This document shows, one piece after another, positions 22,566 to 31,187 of a DNA stretch of 35,000 nt. Position numbers and translations under genes: made by a program. The DNA comes from JBDIVL01 sp039794405. GTDB lineage: Bacteria; Planctomycetota; Brocadiia; Brocadiales; Brocadiaceae. The stretch lies in the NCBI GenBank assembly GCA_039794405.1, contig JBDIVL010000043.1, positions 1-35,000 on the forward strand, given 5' to 3'. The notes beneath the pieces were generated by a model. That model saw nothing but the letters and a program-made list of their open reading frames with translations. It was not told where the DNA came from and did no database searches. How positions within the stretch are numbered: the stretch's first letter is position 1; every line of letters starts with the position of its first letter.

Positions 22566-24494
22566 CTACGATGCCTGATCTATCTCAGGGAATAAATAAG
22601 ACATAAGTTCCCGAACTATAGGGCCCGCAACTTCTGCGCCATGCCCTGGAGTATGCTCTACAAGAACAACAAAGCAGTACTGGGGATTATCATAGGGGGC
22701 ATAACCGACAAACCAGGCGTGGTTGTCTTTTTGACGCCCCGTTTCTGCTGTGCCTGTTTTGCCAGCAACCTTGTATATTTCTAATCCCTTGTTTTTTGCT
22801 GTTCCACGGGTAATTACTTCCTGCAGGGACAAACGCAGGGTATTTAAAATGTCTGGTCGTACTGAAAGCTTTTGCTTGTTTTCGGGTCTAAATGTCCAGA
22901 GAATATCTCCCTGGCTATTGGTACGTTTTAATAATATACGAGGCTGGACTAAGAAACCACCATTTGCTATTGCAGCATATGCCCTGGCTAGCTGAAGTGG
23001 CGTGGTTAGTAATGCCCCCTGTCCTATGGCAACGTTCATGGCAGATGCCACCGTTGTCATTTTAGGTACATTTCCCTTCTTTTCGTAAGGAAGATCGATA
23101 CCTGTTTTCTCTCCAAAGGCAAAATTCTTTGACCATGCGTACAGGGAATCTCCGCCAAGAATCTTTGCCACCTCAAAAAAAAACACATTGCACGAATAGG
23201 GAATAGCATCTTCTATGGTAACCAGACCATGGCCCGTATCAGACCAGCATTTAAATGTGATATTTTTGTAATTGGTATATCCGTAACATTTGAGAGCCGT
23301 TTGCGCATGTATGTGGTTTAAATCCATAGCGGCAGTTGCTGTGATGATCTTAAAAGTAGAACCGGGAGGCAGTGCTCCCTGTATAGCTCTGTTGAGAAAA
23401 GGTTTGTCAGGATGACTGATAAGCCTGTTAAAATCTTCATTAACTGTATTGGGGTTAAAACCCGGATTACTGGCCATGGCAAGTATTTCACCTGTCCAGG
23501 GATTCATAATGATAATTGTCCCCTGATTTGTACCAAGTGATTTTTCTGCATAAGCCTGAATCTGGCTATCAAGGGTTAAATGTATATTGTTTCCGGAAAC
23601 CGGGGGCCTTTCTAATATTACCTTCTCTACCTGCGTATTTTTACAGGTAATCTCTTCGAACCTTTTCCCGCGCAGCCCGTGCAATTCCTCTTCATATTGT
23701 GTCTCTATACCCGCCCTCCCGATATAATCATCTTTAGCATAACCGTCATAGAGAAACGATGTCGTATCTGTACCAATAATATGAGAATTTAAGATAAAGT
23801 TGCTCCATTCTTCGCTATGTTCTTTCCATTCATCCTCCCTCAGCCTGCTCATATATCCTAAGACATGTGAAGCAAGTCCCTGCTCAGGATAAACTCTTTT
23901 CGGCTTAGGAATAACACGTACACCAGAAAAATTACTCTGGTTAATCTCTATTTGAATAACCTTTTCCCAGGCAACGTCAGAAACAATTGGGTAGTAATCC
24001 GTTTCTTCCTTAATACGGGTTGCTCTGCCAGACTTTTGTTCCACATTCTGCTTAAGTTTCTCTACCCTTTCAATAATTTGTCTTGCAGAATCCAATAATT
24101 TACTGCCTGGTATCTTTAACAGGCTGGCTATCTCTTCTATCCATGTATCTTGATTTTCGTGGCACTCACTACAAGACTTTTTCGATTTTCGGTGAACTTC
24201 CATATTTAGAATACGTTGAACCACTTTATTGCCCTGTTTTATGTGGCTATAAAGTAAATTTTTATACTGGACTGAAATATCAAAGGTATGCTGGTCTGTG
24301 GCCAGTATTTTTCCGTTCCTGTCGAAAATAGTTCCCCGTGCTGCTTCAAGTGGATAGGTAGCTATTCGGCGGTTTTTGGAAATACCTTTGTATTTATCAC
24401 TCTCCACTATCTGGAGCTGGAAGAGCCTGATTACAATACCTATAAAAAATAGAATGAAGACCGCCAGTATGATCCTAAAACGATCGGGACGCAT
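22566..24494 (-). CDS. mrdA: Penicillin-binding protein 2 with an internal CxxCH motif
   Basis: PBP2 cross-links peptidoglycan during elongation. The 642 residues show one N-terminal membrane anchor (about 8-28), a dimerisation/pedestal domain and a transpeptidase domain. The latter carries S379-x-x-K382 (GSTFK), S434-C-N436 and K579-T-G (KTGTAETG). The F.CW...GHG loop near 414-423 is also typical. Residues 108-112 read CSECH, inside RKSKKSCSECHENQDTW, in the periplasmic pedestal. I know of no such motif in E. coli PBP2. In anammox-type bacteria CxxCH often signals covalent haem c, but a metal site or chance is possible. The start is 3 bp after mreD ends, so it is coupled. Confidence 0.95.
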   Translation of the reverse strand: MRPDRFRIILAVFILFFIGIVIRLFQLQIVESDKYKGISKNRRIATYPLEAARGTIFDRNGKILATDQHTFDISVQYKNLLYSHIKQGNKVVQRILNMEVHRKSKKSCSECHENQDTWIEEIASLLKIPGSKLLDSARQIIERVEKLKQNVEQKSGRATRIKEETDYYPIVSDVAWEKVIQIEINQSNFSGVRVIPKPKRVYPEQGLASHVLGYMSRLREDEWKEHSEEWSNFILNSHIIGTDTTSFLYDGYAKDDYIGRAGIETQYEEELHGLRGKRFEEITCKNTQVEKVILERPPVSGNNIHLTLDSQIQAYAEKSLGTNQGTIIIMNPWTGEILAMASNPGFNPNTVNEDFNRLISHPDKPFLNRAIQGALPPGSTFKIITATAAMDLNHIHAQTALKCYGYTNYKNITFKCWSDTGHGLVTIEDAIPYSCNVFFFEVAKILGGDSLYAWSKNFAFGEKTGIDLPYEKKGNVPKMTTVASAMNVAIGQGALLTTPLQLARAYAAIANGGFLVQPRILLKRTNSQGDILWTFRPENKQKLSVRPDILNTLRLSLQEVITRGTAKNKGLEIYKVAGKTGTAETGRQKDNHAWFVGYAPYDNPQYCFVVLVEHTPGHGAEVAGPIVRELMSYLFPEIDQAS

Positions 24495-24497
24495 GGG

Positions 24498-24998
24498 CTA
24501 CTTATCCTTGATGGAAAAAATACCCTGAGTAGGCTGAAATTTGCTGAGTACCAAAAACAGAATGGGGACAACTGCTGCTGTATATAAAGAACAAGCAAAA
24601 ATGAGCCACAGTGTTGTTGAGATGCTGAGTGAGCGAAAAGAAATCACCATATGAAGGGTATAAAGCACATTGTACATGATAGAAAAAATAAAGGTAACGA
24701 AGATTTGCGTAACAAAATGTCCTTTGAATAATATTCCCCTGACGGACCAGATAAAAAGACCCACAGCAACAAAAAATACAGAGTTCATTCCCAGGCTTCC
24801 TTCTGATAAGAAATCTTTCGTCAGGCCGGTAACCCAATTCGCAATGGTATTACGTTTAATGTCTACCAGAAATGAATAGTACACGACCAGAGGAAAATAC
24901 AGATCAGGTACCACCGACCCAAAGTTAATCCAGTTTATCATAGTAGACTGGAAAAGAGAAATGCATATGAGGATACAGAAAAAAGTAAACCAACGCAT
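24498..24998 (-). CDS. mreD: MreD, rod-shape-determining membrane protein
   Basis: MreD is an inner-membrane partner of MreC and RodA. The 166 residues hold about five hydrophobic helices (MRWFTFFCILICISLFQ; VVPDLYFPLVVYYSFLV; GMNSVFFVAVGLFIWSV; FVTQIFVTFIFSIMYNVLYTLH; a C-terminal LIFACSLYTAAVVPILFLVL). Sequence identity in this family is low, so the call rests on size, topology and position between mreC (14 bp upstream) and mrdA (3 bp downstream). Confidence 0.88.
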   Translation of the reverse strand: MRWFTFFCILICISLFQSTMINWINFGSVVPDLYFPLVVYYSFLVDIKRNTIANWVTGLTKDFLSEGSLGMNSVFFVAVGLFIWSVRGILFKGHFVTQIFVTFIFSIMYNVLYTLHMVISFRSLSISTTLWLIFACSLYTAAVVPILFLVLSKFQPTQGIFSIKDK

Positions 24999-25012
24999 AG
25001 TTTATTATTACT

Positions 25013-25843
25013 CTACCTCGTAATAACGAGTACACTTTCTATCTTCGAAATGTTCACCTTGGGTAGTACCTTCACAGACTGAAAGAGGGATCCTCCTTCT
25101 ATCTTATTTTCCACAATAGTAGCTACAGGCAGAGACGGAGGGTAAAACCCACCGATATCGGAAGATACAATATCATCCCCTATTTTCAGTTTCGCCCATC
25201 GCGGTACGTATTTTAATTGACAGAGTTTACTAGAGTTCCCTTCTACAATTACCTGTTCCCTCGTTTGAAGAACCCTTCCCGGAACACGCGAGGAGGGATC
25301 TGTTATCAATATGACGACACTGCTTCCTCCACCAACCGTGGAGACCCTTCCTATAAGTGCGTTGTCAGATACAACGATGTCGTTAGGTTTCACACCATGC
25401 TTTGAGCCCACATTGATAACGATGCTTTTTCTAAAGCTTGATGTGTCATAGCTAATAATATCAGCAGGTACCGTGTTTACTTTGTTACTTTTACCCTCTG
25501 CTTGAAACTTTGAAAGAGTTTGCAACTTATTTTGTAGTTTATATATGGTATCCTGTTGCTCCGTGATTGTGTTTTTTAAATAAGATATTTGTTCCTCTAA
25601 TTGTATTTTTACTTGCGCATTCTTCCATGTAGTGATGATTTTATCAAAAAAGTTACTCGCTGAGTTACTACAGAGGCAAGCAGCCCATTGTAAGGGCCGA
25701 AAAGGAGCCGTGCAAGTTACTTTTACATAACCTGATAATTTAGGGGGTAAGAACAATAAAACTAAGGATATTAACAGAAGAACGGTTATGGTTGTTAAGG
25801 GATTTTTTATGAGATTAGTAAAACTAGGAGTGGATGTCCTCAT
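25013..25843 (-). CDS. mreC: MreC, rod-shape-determining protein
   Basis: MreC links the MreB filament to periplasmic PBP2. Counted from ATG 25843, 276 residues begin MRTSTPSFTNLIKNPLTTIT. One membrane helix follows (about 16-33), then a coiled coil (about 75-115, QLEEQISYLKNTITEQQDTIYKLQNKL) and a beta-rich C-terminal domain (INVGSKHGVKPNDIVV, LIGRVSTVGGGSSVVILITDPSSRVP). A TTG at 25903 would add 20 residues deep inside mreB and before the membrane helix, so I prefer the ATG. The first 20 bases of mreC overlap the end of mreB, which suggests translational coupling. Confidence 0.92.
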   Translation of the reverse strand: MRTSTPSFTNLIKNPLTTITVLLLISLVLLFLPPKLSGYVKVTCTAPFRPLQWAACLCSNSASNFFDKIITTWKNAQVKIQLEEQISYLKNTITEQQDTIYKLQNKLQTLSKFQAEGKSNKVNTVPADIISYDTSSFRKSIVINVGSKHGVKPNDIVVSDNALIGRVSTVGGGSSVVILITDPSSRVPGRVLQTREQVIVEGNSSKLCQLKYVPRWAKLKIGDDIVSSDIGGFYPPSLPVATIVENKIEGGSLFQSVKVLPKVNISKIESVLVITR

Positions 25844-26879
25844 CCTGTAAAACTGCTTTATATAGGTCAAGGTTTTCGAGAAGGTAACCAGTTCCCCTTG
25901 CAACGGCTGTCAAAGGATCATTGCCAACTTGAACGGGTAAACCGGTCTCCTCGGCCAATAACTTATCAAGACCCCGGATTAAAGCGCCTCCGCCTACTAA
26001 TACGAGTCCATTCGTTAATAGGTCTGATGCCAGTTCAGGTGCCGTCTTTTCAAGAGTAGATTTTACGGCAGCCACAATTTTGTCAAATGGTTCTTTCAGC
26101 GCATCTCGAACTTCTTCCGAAGTGATATTTGTAGATCGGGGCAAACCTGCGATCGCATCACGTCCCCTGATTTCAAGAGTTATCTCTTCTTCCAGAGGGT
26201 AAGCAGAACCAATCCTCATTTTTATCTGCTCTGCCGTACGATGTCCTATATCGAGATTATAAGTCTTTCGTATATACTGTACAATAGTCTCATCAAACTC
26301 ATCACCGGCAATTCTGATACTCTCATGAGTAAAAACGTCGCCAAGGGATATAACTGCGACCTCGGTAGTACCTCCCCCAATATCAACAATCATACTGGCA
26401 ACCGGCTCGCCTACGGGAAGGCCTACACCAATCGCTGCAGCCTTCGGCTCAGAAATAAGATAAACCTCGCGTGCACCGGCACGCTCCGCTGAATTAACTA
26501 CTGCACGCTTTTCTACGGCTGTGATACCAGAAGGAATGGCAATTAATACTCTCGGTCGGACACCCCATTTACGTTTGTGAACCTTCATAATAAAATATTT
26601 GAGCATGGCTTCCGTAATATCGAAGTCTGCTATAACACCATTCTTAAGGGGGCGTATGACGGATATGCTGCTGGGGGCTTTTTCTAGCATTGCTTTTGCA
26701 ACGTTTCCTACTGCATTACCATCTAAAAGGACTTTATTCGTTCCAGGTCTTACCGCCACTACAGATGGTTCGGAAAGCACAATTCCGTGTCCGGGTATAC
26801 AAACAAGCGTATTTGCCGTACCGAGATCAATTCCCATGTCTGTTGAAACGAATCCCAATATAAAGTCTAATGGGTGCAT
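25824..26879 (-). CDS. mreB: MreB, actin-like cell-shape protein
   Basis: MreB is a filament-forming ATPase that organises the elongasome beneath the inner membrane. The 351 residues show phosphate-1 MGIDLGTANTLVCI (15-28), the connect segment, phosphate-2 VDIGGGTTEVAVISLG (about 167-182), and the adenosine motif LVGGGALIRGLDKLL (about 295-309). The N-terminal MHPLDFILGFVSTD stretch could be an amphipathic membrane-binding tail. Its presence fits a rod-type or at least elongating wall. It is the first gene of mreB-mreC-mreD-mrdA-rodA and has a near-consensus promoter 160-190 bp upstream. Confidence 0.97.
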   Translation of the reverse strand: MHPLDFILGFVSTDMGIDLGTANTLVCIPGHGIVLSEPSVVAVRPGTNKVLLDGNAVGNVAKAMLEKAPSSISVIRPLKNGVIADFDITEAMLKYFIMKVHKRKWGVRPRVLIAIPSGITAVEKRAVVNSAERAGAREVYLISEPKAAAIGVGLPVGEPVASMIVDIGGGTTEVAVISLGDVFTHESIRIAGDEFDETIVQYIRKTYNLDIGHRTAEQIKMRIGSAYPLEEEITLEIRGRDAIAGLPRSTNITSEEVRDALKEPFDKIVAAVKSTLEKTAPELASDLLTNGLVLVGGGALIRGLDKLLAEETGLPVQVGNDPLTAVARGTGYLLENLDLYKAVLQDEDIHS

Positions 26880-27040
26880 TATTGTCCCGCTTTATGATTA
26901 ATATTAAAAAATTCAGTGCAGGGGCTTAATGCTGTATGCCCTAACTGAAAAAGTAAGAAAAGAAATTCGAATAGACAGAGCTTGTTATCTTTAGTTTTCA
27001 CAAGTATCTCTAATTTTTATGGTTGGTATCAAGGATTTGA

Positions 27041-27070
27041 ATTATACGTTTAGCGTTTGTTTAAAGTCAA
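27041..27070 (-). promoter_or_regulatory. Near-consensus promoter of the mre operon
   Basis: On the minus strand TTGACT (27070-27065), 18 bases, then a perfect TATAAT (27046-27041). Transcription would start near 27034, giving a leader of about 155 bases to ATG 26879. The -35 overlaps the lnt stop codon (27069-27067). The leader contains a weak GGGC/GCCC stem around 26924-26942. Operon expression can thus be independent of lnt. Confidence 0.65.
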
Positions 27071-28737
27071 GCATAAAGTCTTCTTAATAAAGTCACAGAA
27101 AAAGCGATAATTAATATAGCGATACAGAAAATTGGAAACCAATCTCCGTACCTTGTATAAATAGTATTGGATTTTTCTATCATTCTTATGTTATCGATAA
27201 GCGTGCCGCCAATCCCCTTACATTTCCCGTCTTCATCTAGTAATCTGTTGTATATGTCACCATCAGGCGAGACAAAGGAAGAAATTCCCGTGTTAGCTGC
27301 CCGCACAACACAAATACGGTTTTCAATTGCCCTAAATACCATAATAGCCAAGTGCTGATCGAGTTCTGCACTGTTGTGAAACCAACCGTCATTAGTTATG
27401 TTTAACAAAAAATCAGCGCCATCTTTTTTGAACTTTCTAATGAGGGATGGGACTGTGTCTTCATAGCATATAGATGAACCAAAGGTATATTTTCCTTTTG
27501 AAACTGAACCTAGCTGGAACAGTGTCCTTTTGTAGCCATGAGCCAAACCAATCTCATATGGTACTAAATGTGCTAAAAATGGAAAATATCTCTTTAGTGG
27601 TGTAAATTCTCCGAATGGGACAAGGTGCATTTTATCATAACGGTCTATCATTGTCCCTTCTCTGTTATAATAGTATGCACTGTTGTAGTAGATTTGCTCT
27701 TCCCCATTAGTTATTATAGCAATGCCACCTAAAAGTAAATTTGAACTTAGGTCCCTCGCTAACTGAATAGCTGTGAGTTGTGATAAAATATCAATCTTTC
27801 TACCTGTGAGTTCAGGATCTATATTGAGCAGTCCGGGTACCATCGTTTCTGGCCAAACCAACAAATCGACAGATTTACCTTTCGCGCTCATTGACATATC
27901 AGTATATTTCTTAAGTATTTGTATCTGTTCATCTTCCGTAGGTTCAAACTTCAAACTCTGAGGTATGTTTCCCTGCACTACGCATACCCTTGGACCCTCC
28001 AAAGGTCTATAATCCCTGAGCCATAAAAAACCGTACAAGAGAACTACTATTACAAGTACAACAGGAAAGATACAAATTAAGCCAAGTAAAGTAAACTTCT
28101 GGTAAGAGCGTAAATATCCGCAATATTGCCCTATGAACGGCCTATCTGACCTTTGACTTCTTGATAAATTGGCACTATTCTCAAGAAAGCTAAAGGGAAA
28201 TGACAGACTTTTATCCTTACACGAAAAGACATAAACTAGTAAATCCACAATACATGCATTAACCAAAACAATAACAAAAGTAGTACCGTAAACTCCAACA
28301 ACATCAGAAATCTGTACTACAGGTAAATACCTATACTGCGTATGACCAATAAGAAACCATGGGAATCCCGAAAGAATAAACGACCGAATGAATTCCATAG
28401 CAGTCCACACACAAGGTCCAACAATAGCGAACGGCCACTTTAATCTATAAATTACCAGCCGCGTGAAAAACACAAATGCCAAGAAGTAAAGGGAACAATA
28501 AAAACTAAGAAGTACCCATGCCGGAATCGTAATATGACGCAACCAAAACAGCCCGGTTAAGAAGAACACAACACCCACGAGTAAAGAGTACCAATAAACA
28601 TATTTCCCTCCAACCACCACAAAAATAAACCACGGAACCAGAGCAACCCAAGCGAGAAAACCCATATCCATAGGTGGAAAAGAAAGATAAAGAAGAAAAA
28701 CTGTCAATAGCGAAGAAGTCAAAGCTTTCAATAACAT
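27067..28737 (-). CDS. lnt: Apolipoprotein N-acyltransferase
   Basis: Lnt adds the third acyl chain to lipoproteins at the inner membrane, the step before outer-membrane sorting. The 556 residues have an N-terminal six-helix membrane part (to about 240) with the family stretch WTAMEFIRSFILSGFPWF (111-128). A nitrilase-type domain follows (250-525) with the catalytic triad E297 (WPET), K369 (YDKMHLVPFGEFTP) and C424 (SSICYED). GGAAG lies five bases before ATG 28737. Its presence implies an outer-membrane lipoprotein sorting path. The last codon region carries the -35 of the mreB promoter. Confidence 0.95.
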   Translation of the reverse strand: MLLKALTSSLLTVFLLYLSFPPMDMGFLAWVALVPWFIFVVVGGKYVYWYSLLVGVVFFLTGLFWLRHITIPAWVLLSFYCSLYFLAFVFFTRLVIYRLKWPFAIVGPCVWTAMEFIRSFILSGFPWFLIGHTQYRYLPVVQISDVVGVYGTTFVIVLVNACIVDLLVYVFSCKDKSLSFPFSFLENSANLSRSQRSDRPFIGQYCGYLRSYQKFTLLGLICIFPVVLVIVVLLYGFLWLRDYRPLEGPRVCVVQGNIPQSLKFEPTEDEQIQILKKYTDMSMSAKGKSVDLLVWPETMVPGLLNIDPELTGRKIDILSQLTAIQLARDLSSNLLLGGIAIITNGEEQIYYNSAYYYNREGTMIDRYDKMHLVPFGEFTPLKRYFPFLAHLVPYEIGLAHGYKRTLFQLGSVSKGKYTFGSSICYEDTVPSLIRKFKKDGADFLLNITNDGWFHNSAELDQHLAIMVFRAIENRICVVRAANTGISSFVSPDGDIYNRLLDEDGKCKGIGGTLIDNIRMIEKSNTIYTRYGDWFPIFCIAILIIAFSVTLLRRLYA

Positions 28738-29260
28738 AATTCTTCCATAAATATTTCAATTTAATTAATCAAAACAGCCCATATACAATCAGCCCAATAA
28801 AAATACCCATCCCGTTCAGACAACCAAACCCTCTACATTACATGTTCATATTATGTAGAATTTTCTGCAAGCTTTCATAATTTATACTCCTCAGTACAAA
28901 TAACATATACACCTACAACAACTTCATCTACATGTTTTTTACAATACTATAGACAACTTATCGCATTATGAATTAAATAGTTATACACATTTACATAAGT
29001 TATCAACATACCATACTAAGTTTACTAAATTTCTTTATTAAGATAAATATATAATTAATATCAACATTATTTCGAGAAATAGTTGTAGCTGATAACTCAA
29101 GAGCTCGTTTTTCAGAAAGGTAAAATATTCATAGAATAGTAGGTTTTGTTAGAGAATATAAGGTTGTGTAAGTTTAATAGAATAATGGGGTTAGTATTAC
29201 TTTTAATATGTTAGAGCAGGTGATGATTGATAGTGAGAAAAAAGCGGGTATGTGTTTCTT
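28738..29260. other. AT-rich non-coding gap with two DnaA-box-like sites
   Basis: About 520 bases with no ORF, markedly rich in AT. On the plus strand TTATACACA (28981-28989) fits the DnaA-box consensus, and TTATCAACA (29000-29008) is a one-mismatch copy, 19 bases apart and in the same direction. An imperfect inverted repeat CTACAT/ATGTAG lies at 28833-28858. It should also hold the promoter of lnt, but none is clear. Chance matches in AT-rich DNA are likely enough that I do not call an origin. Confidence 0.4.
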
Positions 29261-30457
29261 TTAATCTAGAACTACTACATTGACAGGTTGTCCTTTAGTT
29301 AGCTTTTCTGCATCTTCTCGAATGATGAGTAAGCAGTTTGCCCTAGTGGTTGCTAGTAAGTCTGCAGAACCGTGCCACTCCACAGGAGAGACTGTCCATG
29401 TATCGTTTTGCAAACGGAGAAAGGCTGGTCTGTATTCGCGACGTTTTCTCTTAACAGGTACATCTGTTTCTAGTAGTGCTTTAAGTGTGGTCCTTTGTAG
29501 AGTTGTAAATCCCATCATCTTCCGGATAACAGGATGTATAAATAACTCAAAGGTAACAAAGGAAGCAACCGGATTACCAGGTAAAGCAAATATTAATGTG
29601 TTGTCTTTTTTTCCAAAAATCACTGGTTTTCCTGGTCTCAAAGCAACCTTTTCAAAGTAGATATGTGTATTCAAGTCCTTTAGCGTGTCTCCTACCAAAT
29701 CATACTCTCCCATAGAAACGCCACCGGAAAGAATCAAGATATCTTTTGCCAAACCTTTTTGAATTACTGTACGGGTATCCTCTTTATTGTCTTTAATAAT
29801 ACCCATAATCTCAACATCCGCTTTCAGGCGCCTAGCCTGCGCAGCGAGAGAATAGCTATTGCTATTTCTTATCTGGACTGAAGAAGGTTTAGAGTTAACA
29901 TCAACGAGTTCGCTACCTGTGGAAGCGACTCCTACGGTTGGTGCAGGATACACCTCTACATTTGGTTTTCCTACAGTAGCGAGGATACCTATTTCCTGGG
30001 GCCTGACAAGCATACCCTTTTGAAGCACGACCTGCCCGATTTTCATGTCTTCACCACACCTAGATATATTATTACCTTTTGAAACAGATTTTAGGATCTT
30101 TACGCGAGCACTGGCAGATGCTTCGGTTTCTTCGAATTTTACTACAGCGTCGGCTCCTTCTGGTACGGCGGCTCCCGTCATAATTTTAGATGCTTGACCA
30201 CGCAATACTCTTCTAGCGGGCACGTGACCCGCGGCGATATCCTCTATAACTGTCAACTCAACCGGTGGTGAAACACAATCCTCTGCGACAACGGCATAAC
30301 CGTCCATTGCCGACCGATCAAAAGGCGGCATATTGATATCCGATGGTATATCCTGGGCAAGACAATATCCCAGAGCATTCTCAAAATATACTTTCCTAGG
30401 TTGCAATGGAACCACTGCATTTATTGCAATATCTACTGCCATATCGACTGAAATCAT
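29261..30457 (-). CDS. moeA: Molybdopterin molybdenumtransferase
   Basis: MoeA inserts molybdate into adenylated molybdopterin to finish molybdenum cofactor. The 398 residues match the family: MPPFDRSAMDGYAVVAED (43-60), a GASVPEGADAVVKFE-like stretch (GAAVPEGADAVVKFE), PAPTVGVASTGSELVDV, SNSYSLAAQARRLKADVEIMG, LSGGVSMGEYDLV (about 239-251), and KPVIFGKKDNTLIFALPGNPVASF. Molybdenum enzymes such as nitrate or formate oxidoreductases are thus likely in this organism. No other moa, mob or moe gene is near. The predicted transcription start (about 30460) is only a few bases before ATG 30457, and there is no ribosome binding site. Confidence 0.95.
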   Translation of the reverse strand: MISVDMAVDIAINAVVPLQPRKVYFENALGYCLAQDIPSDINMPPFDRSAMDGYAVVAEDCVSPPVELTVIEDIAAGHVPARRVLRGQASKIMTGAAVPEGADAVVKFEETEASASARVKILKSVSKGNNISRCGEDMKIGQVVLQKGMLVRPQEIGILATVGKPNVEVYPAPTVGVASTGSELVDVNSKPSSVQIRNSNSYSLAAQARRLKADVEIMGIIKDNKEDTRTVIQKGLAKDILILSGGVSMGEYDLVGDTLKDLNTHIYFEKVALRPGKPVIFGKKDNTLIFALPGNPVASFVTFELFIHPVIRKMMGFTTLQRTTLKALLETDVPVKRKRREYRPAFLRLQNDTWTVSPVEWHGSADLLATTRANCLLIIREDAEKLTKGQPVNVVVLD

Positions 30458-30466
30458 AATCGAAAT

Positions 30467-30495
30467 ATGTTAAAAAAATAGAAGCGATATGTCAA
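30467..30495 (-). promoter_or_regulatory. Promoter of moeA
   Basis: On the minus strand a perfect TTGACA (30495-30490), 17 bases, then TAACAT (30472-30467, four of six consensus bases). The start of transcription would be near 30460, nearly at the moeA ATG (30457), so the transcript would be leaderless or close to it. Confidence 0.5.
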
Positions 30496-30532
30496 GTATT
30501 GTTACATGAAATAGCTAATCAACTTAAAAGAC

Positions 30533-30561
30533 TTGACACACCGGTAACTAATATATATAAG
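30533..30561 (+). promoter_or_regulatory. Promoter of the exported-protein/mlaEFD operon
   Basis: A perfect TTGACA (30533-30538), 17 bases, then TATAAG (30556-30561); the neighbouring TATATA offers a second register. The transcription start near 30568 leaves a leader of about 75 bases before the TTG at 30644. It is divergent from the moeA promoter. Confidence 0.6.
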
Positions 30562-30643
30562 AACGAATACCTGACCTGGTCAAAGTAGGAAAATTTTAAT
30601 ATAATAAAAACGACAGCTTCGGTGCGACGGAGGAAAGTATTCA

Positions 30644-31174
30644 TTGAACACATCCGGAAGTAAAATTCCTAAATATCTGACATATATTTTGTATTTTATT
30701 TGTGTCATCATATATCATGTAAACTGCGCCTCCTTCCAGGTAAAAGAAGGGATGTTCCTCCCGCCTCACAGACAATATGTGATAGATGTCCCGGAAAAAA
30801 ACTGGAATATAGTAAAGTTGAGCGATGAGGATATAACGCTACAGCATAAAAAATATCAAGCCACAATTACCCTTATATCTAGCAATCTAGAAGGAGAAAA
30901 AGCCTCACTTAAGTCACTTGATGAACGACTTTTCTTCGGAATAAAGGACACAAATATCTTAATGAAAGAAATAACAACGGTAGGGGGCAAGCAGACAGTA
31001 CATACAATCCTGGAATTTAGAACCAATGGACAAAAATTGAAGATGAACTCTTATGTTATCAAAGCAGGAAACAGGGTATTCGACTTAGTATACTGGGCTT
31101 CACACGGCACATTTAGTTACGGGCAAAGCGATTTCGAGGATATGGTAAGATCATTTAAATTTTTAGAACAGTAG
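30644..31174 (+). CDS. Small exported protein at the head of the mla operon
   Basis: I do not recognise the family. The 176 residues have an N-terminal hydrophobic segment (YLTYILYFICVIIYHVNC, about 11-28) followed by Cys28, which could be a lipoprotein Cys though the preceding HVN is not a good lipobox. The mature part is a beta-rich domain with YVIDVPEKNWNIVKLSDEDITL, GGKQTVHTILEFRTNGQKLKM and ending MVRSFKFLEQ. Its shape recalls small outer-membrane or periplasmic proteins of PsbP or stress-lipoprotein type, but I cannot confirm this. The start is TTG 30644 with GGAGG ten bases upstream. mlaE starts 13 bp after it ends, so they are co-transcribed. Confidence 0.7.
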   Translation: MNTSGSKIPKYLTYILYFICVIIYHVNCASFQVKEGMFLPPHRQYVIDVPEKNWNIVKLSDEDITLQHKKYQATITLISSNLEGEKASLKSLDERLFFGIKDTNILMKEITTVGGKQTVHTILEFRTNGQKLKMNSYVIKAGNRVFDLVYWASHGTFSYGQSDFEDMVRSFKFLEQ

Positions 31175-31187
31175 CAGGAGTAGAAAT

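Noticed and set aside
28738..29260. A replication origin
   Set aside because: Only two DnaA-like boxes and no dnaA, dnaN or gidA nearby; reported as a finding only.
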